NCBI GenBank assembly: GCA_001770205.1
Contig: MEQL01000052.1
Location: forward strand, 31,935-95,934
Direction of reading: 5' to 3'
Length of the DNA stretch: 64,000 bases
Origin: Bdellovibrionales bacterium RIFOXYD12_FULL_39_22
Lineage (GTDB): Bacteria > Bdellovibrionota > Bacteriovoracia > Bacteriovoracales > Bacteriovoracaceae
The notes beneath the pieces were generated by a model. The model worked only from the letters and a program-made list of their open reading frames with translations, did no database searches and was not told the origin of the DNA. This document shows positions 25,782 through 34,732 of this stretch, one piece after another (within the stretch, counting starts at the first letter, position 1; each line of letters begins with the position of its first letter). The position numbers were made by a program, and so were the translations under genes.

Positions 25782-27023
25782 ATGAAAAAACAGTTTGCTA
25801 CAGAGTACAATCCACTCTACTTTTTATCATCATTGGGGAACGGAGGACTTGCCGTTTCCTTCTTCATCTACCTAATGTTCATGGTCAAACACCCAGATGC
25901 ACCGATGGCCACATTTGGCCACGTTTACCCACTACTAACTGGATCAAATACTCGTATCGCCTTTCTAGTTGGTGCTGCTATGGCCGCAATTTTATATTTT
26001 ACGTTTAGACATTTTTGGCTACTTGCACGCAATCTTAGCGCCTTTTCTGAATATAAAAAGAGTGAAGAATATCAAAAATTAATTACCTCTAACTCCGAAG
26101 TATCTCTTATGGCAATTCCTTTGACTTTGGCCATGAGTGTGAATGTCAGCTTTATAATTGGCGCAGTTTTTGTTCCAGGCCTTTGGAATATTGTTGAAAC
26201 ACTTTTTCCTTTTTCAATTATTGCTTTCACGGCCGTAGGAATTTTGGCACTAAAATATTTCGCTCACTATGCCGCCCGAGTAATTACCAAAGGTGATTTT
26301 GATTTTATTCAAAATAATCATTTGGGACAGATGATCTCTAGCATGGCCTTCATTATGGTTTCGGTTGGCCTTGCTGCTCCTGCGGCAATGACTAAATCAC
26401 CTGAACTTTCTGCCTTGGCCATTGTTTTATCTATTTTCTTTGGCAGTATTTCCCTGCTACTCATGATGGTGAAAATGGTATTAGGTTTCAAATCAATTTT
26501 GCGCCAAGGCTTGGCAAAAGAATCTGCTCCTAGTATTTGGTCAGCAATTCCCATTTTAACACTCATTGGAATAACAGGCGTACGCTTAACTTCTGCTGCT
26601 TTCCATAATTTTCTACACACTAATCCACCGGCGCTACTGATGTTTTTTGGATTGGCATTTATTATCTCTTTGCAAATCATTACCGGTTTTATTGGATATA
26701 TCGTATTAAAGCGTGTTGGTTATTTTGAAGAATTTGTCTCTGGCCCAAAGAAAAGCGCTGGCAGCTTTGCACTGATTTGTCCTGGCGTTGCTTTTTTTGT
26801 TCTAGGTATGTTTTTTATCTCCTGGGGCCTTGTTAAAACAAATATTTTAACCATGTTTTCCCCTGCATACTTTTTGATTTTGGCACCACTTGTCTTTGTC
26901 CAATTCAAAACAATTCATGTTTTAGGCAAATTGAACAAGAAACTTCTTACTGCCAGCACAACAGAAGATGATTTTTCAATCATTGAAAATATTAACCAAG
27001 GGCCATTGACTACGACGACTTAA
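25782..27023 (+). CDS. Multi-pass membrane protein, possibly TsoY-like
   Basis: 413 aa from ATG 25782, chosen for the GGGGGTATT ribosome site; an upstream GTG at 25752 would add 10 residues. About ten hydrophobic segments. The start NPLYFLSSLGNGGLAVSFFI and the segment ALICPGVAFFVLGMFF suggest the TDT/SLAC1-like fold, perhaps the family named TsoY in annotation databases, in which this Cys position can be selenocysteine; that recollection is uncertain. Function unknown. It is behind its own promoter with operator-like repeats, divergent from the antiporter. Confidence 0.55.
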   Translation: MKKQFATEYNPLYFLSSLGNGGLAVSFFIYLMFMVKHPDAPMATFGHVYPLLTGSNTRIAFLVGAAMAAILYFTFRHFWLLARNLSAFSEYKKSEEYQKLITSNSEVSLMAIPLTLAMSVNVSFIIGAVFVPGLWNIVETLFPFSIIAFTAVGILALKYFAHYAARVITKGDFDFIQNNHLGQMISSMAFIMVSVGLAAPAAMTKSPELSALAIVLSIFFGSISLLLMMVKMVLGFKSILRQGLAKESAPSIWSAIPILTLIGITGVRLTSAAFHNFLHTNPPALLMFFGLAFIISLQIITGFIGYIVLKRVGYFEEFVSGPKKSAGSFALICPGVAFFVLGMFFISWGLVKTNILTMFSPAYFLILAPLVFVQFKTIHVLGKLNKKLLTASTTEDDFSIIENINQGPLTTTT

Positions 27024-27128
27024 TCGGATTGCTCTCACAAGTAGCAAGAAGCTACTCCTCCTAACAAACTAAACAGGTCAGGTAAAAGACTTGGCGTATG
27101 TGCTTATGATCAGATTAAAGACCACTTC

Positions 27129-27156
27129 GGACAGTAAGGTATCCCCCTTGCTGTCC
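27129..27156 (+). repeat. 11-bp hairpin upstream of the split HEAT-protein gene
   Basis: GGACAGTAAGG and CCTTGCTGTCC pair over 11 bp (one G-T) around a 6-base loop. No T-run follows, so it is not a clear terminator. It lies about 95 bases before the ATG at 27252 and may sit in the leader of that mRNA. A smaller 6-bp hairpin (27040-27056) lies just after the previous stop. The rest of the 27024-27251 gap shows nothing else. Confidence 0.45.
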
Positions 27157-27251
27157 CATACTGCGCCAATCGGCCATATTAGGGTTTATTGAATAAACTA
27201 AAATTCCGATACTTAAACAGAGAGGTTACTAACAAAAGAGGGTTGCCCGAA

Positions 27252-28571
27252 ATGGCAAGAAACTGTTACAAATTCATATCAACTTTAGGGCCTTTGAGTC
27301 TATCATTCTATAACGTCGTCATTTCTAAATTCCTTCTAATCGCTTATTCCATCACTGGAATTATCTATGCAAATGAATTTGTAAGGCCGAACTCTCCTTT
27401 TGATTATGCCACTCAATCCGCCTTAACCGTAGAAAATACTCATGCTGTTTCTGGCGTAAAAGTTGCGTGGGCCAACTACGAAGCACTCCGGCGAGATTTT
27501 GTAATTCTTCGCAACTACTCAAATGATCAAATCGACAAGTGGCTTTTAAAAAATTTTTCGCGTATTGGAGCAGATCAACCCCTTTTAAATAATATTAGAA
27601 ATTCTCCAATCCCTATAGATGAGTCCGCGCCAAAGGCCGTGGCATACCGCCCAGCAAACTGGCGCAGATCTGCTGCTTTGGAAGCACTTGATGACGATGG
27701 TAACATTGTCGGAATGGTTGATATTAAAGGATTCGGACATGGTGCTCAATCAGAGTTTGTATACAATGATGGAACGAGATCCGAAATTCCCTCTAGTAAT
27801 TCTGCTTATAAACAAGTCGAAGAGGCGAAAAAACTGCAAGGAAAAATAGACGCGTTGAATAAATTAAAAGTCAGAGGACACAGCAATGGCCTTATGAGTT
27901 TAGGTGAGGCAATCGCTGAAATGATAAGAGAGCAGGCCATTTCCAAAATATTTAAACACTCGGCCAGCGGATTAGAGGCCGTTGAATCCTATGCGATACT
28001 AAAACTTCCATTTAATATTTTAAAAGAGGATGGACAAGAAGAGCCTGCTTCTCTTTACTTACGACAGGCCAATGAGGGAAGAAATAGTGGATTATTTACA
28101 CCATCGTTTGCTTACCGTGATCGATCAGGAAAGTTTCAATATACATCTTCAGGATCTGCCATTGATTTTGGAGGAGCTACTTTTGAGGAAATTGAAATTG
28201 CAAGACTATGGGGAGAATCAATTCTGCAACAACCTGGCAAATGGGATCCTCAAAAAACAAAACCATGGGAATATGCCCATGACACAGCATGGGCATACGC
28301 CAAACAAGGTAATCGCCAAATTATTGAAACACATCGGCAAGAAATGTTATCAGAAATAGATAATTGGATTGCTAAACATCCAGAAATTTTTTCATCTAAT
28401 GGCGACAATAGTGAATACCTCAACTGGGTGGAGAAACATAAGGATCTGCCATACTCTGAAAAAAAGCTTGCCTTTAATAAATTTCAAAAAACAAACCTCC
28501 TCCTTCTTGGATTGAAAAGGCCGTTCTCGGAAATGACTGGGAATATGCTGAAAAAGCAGTCCTTACTTTAA
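27252..28571 (+). CDS. N-terminal part of a frame-split protein with possible kinase-fold similarity
   Basis: 439 aa from ATG 27252; a TTG at 27189 would add 21 residues. Residues about 25-42 are hydrophobic with a possible cleavage after IIYA, so export is likely. Conserved-looking blocks follow: YRPANWRRSAALEALDDDG, VDIKGFGHG, SLGEAIAEMIREQAIS, LYLRQANEG and AIDFGGATFEE. The Lys-Gly, helix, and D-F-G order is faintly like SelO-type protein-kinase-fold enzymes, but no catalytic loop is seen. The last 26 residues are out-of-frame sequence: at 28486-28491 (A6) the real continuation moves to the -1 frame, which codes for HEAT repeats. Confidence 0.6.
   Translation: MARNCYKFISTLGPLSLSFYNVVISKFLLIAYSITGIIYANEFVRPNSPFDYATQSALTVENTHAVSGVKVAWANYEALRRDFVILRNYSNDQIDKWLLKNFSRIGADQPLLNNIRNSPIPIDESAPKAVAYRPANWRRSAALEALDDDGNIVGMVDIKGFGHGAQSEFVYNDGTRSEIPSSNSAYKQVEEAKKLQGKIDALNKLKVRGHSNGLMSLGEAIAEMIREQAISKIFKHSASGLEAVESYAILKLPFNILKEDGQEEPASLYLRQANEGRNSGLFTPSFAYRDRSGKFQYTSSGSAIDFGGATFEEIEIARLWGESILQQPGKWDPQKTKPWEYAHDTAWAYAKQGNRQIIETHRQEMLSEIDNWIAKHPEIFSSNGDNSEYLNWVEKHKDLPYSEKKLAFNKFQKTNLLLLGLKRPFSEMTGNMLKKQSLL
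28486..28491 (+). other. A6 run at the point of frameshift
   Basis: The run lies in TTTCAAAAAACAAAC. Upstream, the frame that codes FNKFQK is coherent; downstream, the coherent frame is shifted by -1 and reads NKPPPSWIEKAV, then DWEYAEKAVLTLNKY, leading into the HEAT repeats at 28670. The -1 frame is closed by a stop at 28478 just before the run, so the crossover must lie between 28481 and the stop at 28569; the run is the natural place. A seventh A would restore one continuous gene (27252-29620). Confidence 0.75.
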
Positions 28572-28669
28572 ACAAGTACAACGACAAAGAATCACTATCC
28601 ATTATTGGAAAAGTTTTTTCAGATCCAATTTTAAAAAAACGCGGAGGAAGAATCAGGGAAAATGCAATA

Positions 28670-29620
28670 ATGGCATTGATTAAAAATCAAGAAAAAGAGG
28701 TAATTGATTTAATTGAAATTGCATTATCAGATGAAAACGTAGACGTAAAAATAAGCGCACTAAAGGTACTGGCAGATGCAGATAGAGATGATCAGCGCTT
28801 TTTTACGTTACTTAAAAAGGCACTTAACGATGATAATTTGGCCGTCAAGCAAAATGCTATACTTTCCCTCTCCGGCAACCAAAATCCAGAAGCATTCGCT
28901 TTAATAAATGATCTTCTAGAGAATCCAAATGATGAGATTAGAAAATTTGCTGCGATGGCACTATCTGGGCATAAAAACAATCCACAATCACTAATGTTGA
29001 TTAAAAAAGCACTTAACGATAGTAGTTTGAAAGTCAAAGAGAGCGCCTTGCTATCACTGGCCGGACGCACTGATGATGAATCTATCGCTTTGATAGAAAA
29101 ATATCTTTTTACGACAGATCCTTCGTTGATAAAACTAAAAGAACATGCGGCAATGGCCCTCTATGGCATCCATGACATAAAAGCGCTAGTTTTGATAGAA
29201 AAAGCACTCGATATACAAGAATACTTCGTACAGTATAAAGCAATTCTAGCACTATCTGGATACAACGATAACGAGTCATTGAAGGTTATAAGGAAGGCCT
29301 TTAATATTAAAGAACATGATTTTAAAATTGATGTTCTAAAAACCTTGTGCGGACGAACCGACCAAGGCTCACTGGAGCTATTAGAGGAAATAATTCGCGG
29401 GGAAAATGGCAAATTACGAAATTTGGCAATTGATCTTCTGGCCCTACGAGAAGATTTTCATGCCACTAAACTAATAAAAAAACTACTTGAAACAGATAAA
29501 TCATTAAGTAATATGGAGCGCGGCCGTCTTGAGTATGGCCTATTAAAAGAAATGGTTGCCAAGAAAACTACAACTGCAAAGTGCCTGGCCTTAGCATTGC
29601 AAAGACTTTCCTCCAAATAA
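28670..29620 (+). CDS. HEAT-repeat region, the C-terminal part of the frame-split protein
   Basis: From ATG 28670 the frame gives 316 aa, but it is open from 28481 and already HEAT-like before this ATG (DWEYAEKAVLTLNKYNDKES). About eight repeats of roughly 31-33 residues follow, with the pattern ..IKKALND..L.VK..ALLSLAG..D.ES. (for example LIKKALNDSSLKVKESALLSL). HEAT arrays make curved protein-binding surfaces. With the upstream frame it would form a protein of about 790 residues. There is no ribosome site at the right distance, which supports translation as a continuation rather than a separate gene. Confidence 0.7.
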   Translation: MALIKNQEKEVIDLIEIALSDENVDVKISALKVLADADRDDQRFFTLLKKALNDDNLAVKQNAILSLSGNQNPEAFALINDLLENPNDEIRKFAAMALSGHKNNPQSLMLIKKALNDSSLKVKESALLSLAGRTDDESIALIEKYLFTTDPSLIKLKEHAAMALYGIHDIKALVLIEKALDIQEYFVQYKAILALSGYNDNESLKVIRKAFNIKEHDFKIDVLKTLCGRTDQGSLELLEEIIRGENGKLRNLAIDLLALREDFHATKLIKKLLETDKSLSNMERGRLEYGLLKEMVAKKTTTAKCLALALQRLSSK

Positions 29621-29638
29621 CTTTGAACATTGTAATAT

Positions 29639-29678
29639 AAAAAAAAGAGAGGCCCTCATCCTGAGGGCCTCTTCTTTC
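29639..29678. terminator. Strong bidirectional intrinsic terminator
   Basis: AGAGGCCCTCA (29648-29658) and TGAGGGCCTCT (29662-29672) form a perfect 11-bp stem with a 3-base loop. A run of eight A lies before it (29639-29646), giving a U-run for the minus-strand protease gene, and TCTTCTTTC lies after it for the plus-strand HEAT gene. It ends both convergent genes. Confidence 0.85.
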
Positions 29679-29743
29679 ATGTAGACACCAAATTAATGAT
29701 GTCTATATTTAACTATTAATTTCGTGCTAATAGAAAAATTTGA

Positions 29744-30637
29744 TCAATTATTTGCCAAAATCTTCATCAATGCTTTTATATTCGTAATTCTGGTAACATC
29801 CTCTCCCCGACAACCATCCTCAGTGCACTGTTGTGGACGGCGACAGCGTGAGTCGTAATCATAAACATAGTCATTTTCTCCTCTAACCAAGATTCCTTCA
29901 ACTACTCCAGTTTGACTATCAAATACCGCTGACCCGGAATTACCTCCAAAAGTATCTAAATTAGTCACAAAATATTTCGCAAAGGCCGTCTCGCGTACAC
30001 GCGCTCCTGCAGAAATTTTAGTTGGCAGGCCAGATGGGTGGCCAATTACTACAACCTCAGTATTCATGCCAATTTTTCCTTCTCTTCTTACAATAAGTGG
30101 GGCACGATCTGTCACCGGTCGGTCCAATTTTATCAGTGCATAGTCGTCACTATTTGATGAAGACTGGGCCCTTTCAACAATCGACACACAAGAATAAACA
30201 CTACTTTTTAACAATGTTGAAATAATCGGACGGCCCTCGTCAGTAACATTATAATCAAAGGCCCATTTGAATCCATCACAATCACTCTGCTTGGTCACGC
30301 AATGTCCAGCAGTAACCAGCAAATCTGGCCCCACCAAAAAACCAGAACATCGGGCAACGGCAGTTTGATTGGCAAAACGCTCATCAGCACAGAGATTCAT
30401 TCCCGACTGTAAAGTTCCACCTTTGATCGTATAATAGTCACTAACACCGTCGTCAATAAAAGTAGAATTGCCGATTTGTGCAGCAGTTGACTGCGCTAAC
30501 TGAAGATGTAATCCATCAGTTGCTTCGAAGAGATCAAGTCGATTATCGTCACCGTATATAACTTTATTGCGAGCAAACAATGACGAAGATAAAATTAATA
30601 ATATGCCAACAATTGCAGAAACCATCCATGAATTCAT
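29744..30637 (-). CDS. Exported trypsin-like (S1) serine protease
   Basis: 297 aa with a signal peptide (hydrophobic 7-21, cleavage after LFA). The catalytic triad is complete: His in VTAGHC, Asp in SDDYALIKLD, Ser in TFGGNSGSAVF. The fold is the short V8/glutamyl-endopeptidase-like variety, with a secreted propeptide-like stretch of about 60 residues. Cysteines in the C-terminal insert (SRCRRPQQCTEDGCRG) probably form disulfides. An extracellular or periplasmic protease, fitting a proteolytic or predatory life style (inference). Ends at the bidirectional terminator. Confidence 0.87.
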   Translation of the reverse strand: MNSWMVSAIVGILLILSSSLFARNKVIYGDDNRLDLFEATDGLHLQLAQSTAAQIGNSTFIDDGVSDYYTIKGGTLQSGMNLCADERFANQTAVARCSGFLVGPDLLVTAGHCVTKQSDCDGFKWAFDYNVTDEGRPIISTLLKSSVYSCVSIVERAQSSSNSDDYALIKLDRPVTDRAPLIVRREGKIGMNTEVVVIGHPSGLPTKISAGARVRETAFAKYFVTNLDTFGGNSGSAVFDSQTGVVEGILVRGENDYVYDYDSRCRRPQQCTEDGCRGEDVTRITNIKALMKILANN

Positions 30638-30772
30638 AAATACACATCCTTGGTAATTAATTAGCGTTTAAAACGAAAAAAGAACTGCCATGTTCTCATT
30701 CGTCAGAAGAAACCTAATGTTCCTCCCATTACTGCTTTGAATAATTATCTGGAAGCAATTTCTAGTTGACAA

Positions 30773-31153
30773 CTAACAACTTCTTACATGAGTAGAATCT
30801 GTTCGAAAACTCCAGCGCCGCCCATCCATATCAATCAGGTAAAACACTCCACTTTTATCCTCTATAATAATTTCTCTACTCAGCTCTTCTTTGCGATACA
30901 ACAAAAAACGCCCTTTCTTTATTAATGCTTCTAACTCTTCACTAGTATCCATGAGAAAATTTAAATCTGTTGGAACAACTTTTTCTCTGTTATCTGAAGA
31001 AATATTCACAAAGCGAAAGCAAATACCATCATAGAATAAATCAACATCGCATCCGTTTGCCACTGTATCAACATCCAAAAGCTGGCCCAAAAAATTGGCC
31101 AGCAAATTCTTATTAGTTGTATATATGGTTATACCAGAAAAAGAGATACTCAT
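30773..31153 (-). CDS. Small VOC (glyoxalase-fold)-like protein
   Basis: 126 aa. The pattern TIYTTNKNLLANFLGQLLDVDTV at the start and SGVFYLIDMDGRRWSF at the end resembles one beta-alpha-beta-beta-beta module pair of the vicinal oxygen chelate fold. No metal-ligand set can be confirmed. The start overlaps the ftsH stop by one base (TAATG), so it is translated with ftsH. Function unknown. Confidence 0.5.
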   Translation of the reverse strand: MSISFSGITIYTTNKNLLANFLGQLLDVDTVANGCDVDLFYDGICFRFVNISSDNREKVVPTDLNFLMDTSEELEALIKKGRFLLYRKEELSREIIIEDKSGVFYLIDMDGRRWSFRTDSTHVRSC

Positions 31154-33099
31154 TATACCGGGGCAGGATTGGGGATTTTTCCATTACTAGCTAGGTCACT
31201 ATCTTTGTTATCATTGGTGCTGATTTCTTGTGAGGCAGATGGATGATTATTGCCATCATTTTTCTTGTTATTAAATACTGGCACTCCAATATCTTTTCCA
31301 TCAACGATATCACGAATCTGTGCATAATCTAACGTTTCCCAAATAATAAGTTTTTCTGCAAGTCGAGTTAGGGCCTCGCGATGTTGCGTTAAAATTCCCA
31401 CCGCTTGTTTGTAGTTGTTATCAATCAGAGAAAATACTTCATCATCGATATCACGAGCTTTGCTTTCAGAATAACCATTTTGTTCAATGGGGTTAGCGAA
31501 AGGGGAAATTCCAGTTTTTTCAAAACGAATAGGGCCCAATTTTTTTGACATCCCCCAATGACAAACCATTTTATGTGCTAATGCCGTTGCCCGTTCAATA
31601 TCATTACTAGCACCGTTGGTAATTTCTCCAAAAACTAGCTCCTCGGCACAACGCCCGCCCATTAAAAAAGAAATATAGTTACGGGCCTTTTCTGAACTTA
31701 AGCTTAGCATGTCCTCATTTGGTAGTGTCTGAGTTACTCCCAGTGCTGCGCCTCGAGGAATAATGCTAACTTTGTGAATAGGATCTGTCTGCGGAAGATT
31801 CATGCCAACCAGTGTATGGCCGGCCTCATGATAGGCAGTATTACGCTTTTCTTTGTCGGATAAAACCATAGAACGTCTCTCCGAACCCATTAAAACTTTG
31901 TCTTTAGCATATTCGAAGTCTACATTTTCCAATCCCTTCTTATTCAAGCGAGCTGCTTGCAACGCCGCCTCATTTACCAAGTTGGCCAAATCTGCTCCAG
32001 AAAAACCTGGGGTGCCTTTGGCAATATCATCCAAGCGAACATCACCATTAAGTGGCGTTTTTCCTGTATGGACTTTCAAAATACCTAGACGCCCACGAAT
32101 ATCGGGAAGTGAAACGGTAACTCTTCTATCAAAACGGCCTGGCCGAAGTAGCGCTGGGTCCAATACGTCAATACGGTTAGTAGCGGCAACCAAAATAACA
32201 CCCTCATTAGACTCAAATCCATCCATTTCCACAAGTAGTTGGTTTAGTGTTTGCTCTCTTTCATCATGGCCTCCGCCTAGTCCAGAGCCACGATGTCGTC
32301 CTACTGCATCTATCTCATCAACAAAAATAATACAGGGTGCATTTTTCTTTCCTTGTTCAAAAAGATCACGCACTCGGGAAGCACCAACACCGACAAACAT
32401 CTCTACAAAATCAGAACCGGAGATAGAAAAAAATGGAACATCAGCTTCTCCGGCAACTGCACGCGCTAATAATGTTTTTCCAGTTCCTGGAGGGCCGACA
32501 AGAATCACTCCCTTCGGAATTTTTCCGCCTAATGCTGTATATTTTTTTGGATCTTTTAAGAAGTCTACTACCTCCACTAACTCATCTTTGGCCTCTTCAA
32601 TTCCGGCCACATCTTTGAACGTAACTTTTTTATCGCTGGGGCTTAACATTTTGGCCCGAGATTTGCCAAAACTCATGGCCTTACCACCACCTGCTTGAAT
32701 CTGTCGCAAAAAGAAGTAAAAAATGACAATCAATAAAATCATCGGCCCCCAATTAATTAGAAGTGTGGTGAAAAAATCTGGTTTTTCCTCTTCCTCATAA
32801 TTAGGAGTCATTTTATGCTGGCGGAGGAGATTGAAAGTGGTCTCTCCTGTATCACCAATTAATCTAAATCTAGAGTTCTCCTCATCTTTACCATCATGGC
32901 CTGCTCGAAATTTGCCCATAATGACATTTTTACCCTTAAAGGTAACTTCCTCAACCTGCCCGGCCTCCACGGCCGTAATAAATTCAGAGTATTTTATTTT
33001 TTTGTAATATGTTTTCCCTTCATTAACCATTTTTGCAATCAGGGCAAACATCAAAATTCCAACTATCCAAAGGGTCAACGTTTTTTGATGCGGTCTCAT
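31153..33099 (-). CDS. ftsH: ATP-dependent zinc metalloprotease FtsH
   Basis: 648 aa. Two TM helices (about 7-24 and 112-132) flank a small periplasmic domain. The AAA+ module has Walker A GPPGTGKT, Walker [12 protein letters not shown], the pore motif FVG in [13 protein letters not shown] and the second region of homology RPGRFDRRV. The protease domain has the zinc site HEAGH and the third ligand region later. The tail is Asn/Asp-rich. It degrades membrane and some soluble proteins such as LpxC or sigma-32 in other bacteria. tilS lies upstream in the same direction (117-bp gap) and the VOC-like gene downstream. Confidence 0.96.
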   Translation of the reverse strand: MRPHQKTLTLWIVGILMFALIAKMVNEGKTYYKKIKYSEFITAVEAGQVEEVTFKGKNVIMGKFRAGHDGKDEENSRFRLIGDTGETTFNLLRQHKMTPNYEEEEKPDFFTTLLINWGPMILLIVIFYFFLRQIQAGGGKAMSFGKSRAKMLSPSDKKVTFKDVAGIEEAKDELVEVVDFLKDPKKYTALGGKIPKGVILVGPPGTGKTLLARAVAGEADVPFFSISGSDFVEMFVGVGASRVRDLFEQGKKNAPCIIFVDEIDAVGRHRGSGLGGGHDEREQTLNQLLVEMDGFESNEGVILVAATNRIDVLDPALLRPGRFDRRVTVSLPDIRGRLGILKVHTGKTPLNGDVRLDDIAKGTPGFSGADLANLVNEAALQAARLNKKGLENVDFEYAKDKVLMGSERRSMVLSDKEKRNTAYHEAGHTLVGMNLPQTDPIHKVSIIPRGAALGVTQTLPNEDMLSLSSEKARNYISFLMGGRCAEELVFGEITNGASNDIERATALAHKMVCHWGMSKKLGPIRFEKTGISPFANPIEQNGYSESKARDIDDEVFSLIDNNYKQAVGILTQHREALTRLAEKLIIWETLDYAQIRDIVDGKDIGVPVFNNKKNDGNNHPSASQEISTNDNKDSDLASNGKIPNPAPV

Positions 33100-33215
33100 C
33101 GATAAATCCTAAGAAAAAAATATTAATATTTTTACAAAACAGTGAGGGAGGATGGTAACACAGAGATTATAATTATTGTAACTATTTCCTCTCGCAAACG
33201 GCCATATTTTATAGT

Positions 33216-34541
33216 TTATGGCCCTAATAAATTACAAGGGACAACTTTAAACTGCCTTGATTGATTTTTTTCTTTTTGCCAAACAAAAAGCAGTCTTGAA
33301 AAAAGTTGTATCCAAATTCCATTTTCCTGCGCATAAGCAAAGGCCAATTTAAAATATCTAAATTGACGACGCAGTGTCGGTAACATTTTTTCTATCTCCT
33401 GATCTGTTGATATTGCAAAGAGAGGGAGTTGATGAAAACGGTGAACCTTCTCTGTGTTTTTTTTAGATTGCAAGTATGACAACGTGGGAATATCCGCATC
33501 TTTTATTCTTTTTAGCTCCAAAAGCAAACCTTGCTCCATTTGGCCAAATAGTTTTGCCTCTGCCGAGGATTTACAAAAAACTAAAACACTAAAAAATGAA
33601 AAAACTGAGATGCTCCCTGAAAGCAAATGGGGGCCCCACTTATTGGCCTTAGCAGCACTAATTAGCTTCTGAATCGGAATGGACCAAACGCCTCTTCGTG
33701 CTACCGATAAGTGCTGGAGACTTGCCAAAATTTGTTCCGTTGCAAAAAGAAAATTACCATTTGAGGAGAGATCTATGAGGGCAGACCAATCTTCTGCGCC
33801 ACTAAGCACAAATAATTGAGGTGGTGAACTATTTGCTTCCACCATCCTCGAACAATTGGCATTAAGCGCCAATTGATTGGCCCGATTTACATAATGCTTT
33901 AAGTATTGAGGAAAGCGACTTGCTAATTTAGCAATAATTGGGCGCAAAAAATTGCGCTCGAAACGCTCATCTTTGTTACTAGGATCATCTAAAAATAAAA
34001 TTTTACACTCTCTGGCGTAACTTTTTATCTGATTTTTAGACAAAGACATTAGTGGACGGGCCACTCTCCGATTCAATACGGGAATACCGATGGAGGACTC
34101 TGGGGATGAACTTTTAAGCAACGATAGTAATGACCATTCAAAAGAATCGTCAATATGATGGGCGGTGTATAACAAATCATCCGGTGCCAAATAACGCATT
34201 AAATGCAAGTAACGCTCATCTCGCGCGCTGCTTTCAAAATTGGGTTGATTTAAAGAAAAATTCAGTCGCGCTACCTTCGTTTTTAAATTCAGCTGAGAGG
34301 CCATTTTTATAACAAACTTCTCTTCCTGCAAATTGGAAGACCGCGTTCCATGATTTATATGTAAAACAGTTAACTCTTTAAGTCGATCTGGTGCAATCTC
34401 AGAAATAGACTTTAAAATATGCAGAAGAACCATTGAATCTACTCCACCAGAGACGGCCACAAAGGCCCGGCGGGAAGCAGGAAATAATCTTGCCTGCTGC
34501 ATAAAGGCAAAAACATGGTTGATCATTAATTTTTTTTGCAT
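33216..34541 (-). CDS. tilS: tRNA(Ile)-lysidine synthase TilS
   Basis: 441 aa. PP-loop ATPase motif SGGVDS at residues 31-36, then VLHINHGTRSSN (where TilS has HVNHGLR) and TAHHIDDSFEW, all TilS hallmarks. The C-terminal half is divergent, as is usual. TilS attaches lysine to C34 of the CAU-anticodon tRNA(Ile), so that it reads AUA. A tRNA with a CAT anticodon lies divergently about 95 bases from the tilS start. A partial 7-bp dyad overlaps the stop. No strong ribosome site precedes ATG 34541. Confidence 0.88.
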   Translation of the reverse strand: MQKKLMINHVFAFMQQARLFPASRRAFVAVSGGVDSMVLLHILKSISEIAPDRLKELTVLHINHGTRSSNLQEEKFVIKMASQLNLKTKVARLNFSLNQPNFESSARDERYLHLMRYLAPDDLLYTAHHIDDSFEWSLLSLLKSSSPESSIGIPVLNRRVARPLMSLSKNQIKSYARECKILFLDDPSNKDERFERNFLRPIIAKLASRFPQYLKHYVNRANQLALNANCSRMVEANSSPPQLFVLSGAEDWSALIDLSSNGNFLFATEQILASLQHLSVARRGVWSIPIQKLISAAKANKWGPHLLSGSISVFSFFSVLVFCKSSAEAKLFGQMEQGLLLELKRIKDADIPTLSYLQSKKNTEKVHRFHQLPLFAISTDQEIEKMLPTLRRQFRYFKLAFAYAQENGIWIQLFSRLLFVWQKEKNQSRQFKVVPCNLLGP

Positions 34542-34583
34542 GCTTTGAAATTAGCGCACGTCCATAATTAATACAAATTATAA

Positions 34584-34612
34584 TTGACAGTAAAATGCGG
34601 CCCAATTATTCT
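34584..34612 (+). promoter_or_regulatory. tRNA gene promoter
   Basis: A perfect -35 TTGACA (34584-34589), 17 bp and -10 TATTCT (34607-34612), about 25 bases before the tRNA. The spacer near the -10 is moderately GC-rich (GCGGCCC). Confidence 0.8.
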
Positions 34613-34636
34613 GCGATTTCACCAAAATATCATCTT

Positions 34637-34713
34637 GGCTTGGTAGCTCAGTTGGTTAGAGCGAGAGATTCATATCCTCTAGGTCGGCAGTTCGATTCTG
34701 CCCCAAGCCACCA
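34637..34713 (+). tRNA. tRNA with CAT anticodon (Met elongator, or Ile2)
   Basis: 77 bases including an encoded CCA. Acceptor stem GGCTTGG with CCAAGCC, D-stem GCTC/GAGC, anticodon loop TTCATAT, T-stem GGCAG/CTGCC with TTCGATT. The anticodon stem AGAGA/CCTCT has an A-C mismatch at pair 31:39, next to the loop. It looks like elongator tRNA-Met, but a CAT tRNA beside tilS could also be the TilS substrate tRNA-Ile2; the sequence does not settle it. Confidence 0.9.
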
Positions 34714-34732
34714 TAAAAAACACTGTCTCTAA

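Noticed and set aside
30763..30775. Palindrome TAGTTGACAACTA at the end of the VOC-like gene
   Set aside because: A single short dyad that overlaps a stop codon, with no promoter or partner site nearby.
31853..32698. Long plus-strand open frame antisense to ftsH (281 codons)
   Set aside because: It lies within the AAA+ domain code of ftsH, which is fully conserved, and has no protein-like motifs or ribosome site.
33200..33223. Hairpin GGCCATA...TATGGCC at the end of tilS as a terminator
   Set aside because: Only 7 bp, AT-rich loop and no T-run in the transcript direction; GGCC words are so common here that such dyads arise by chance.
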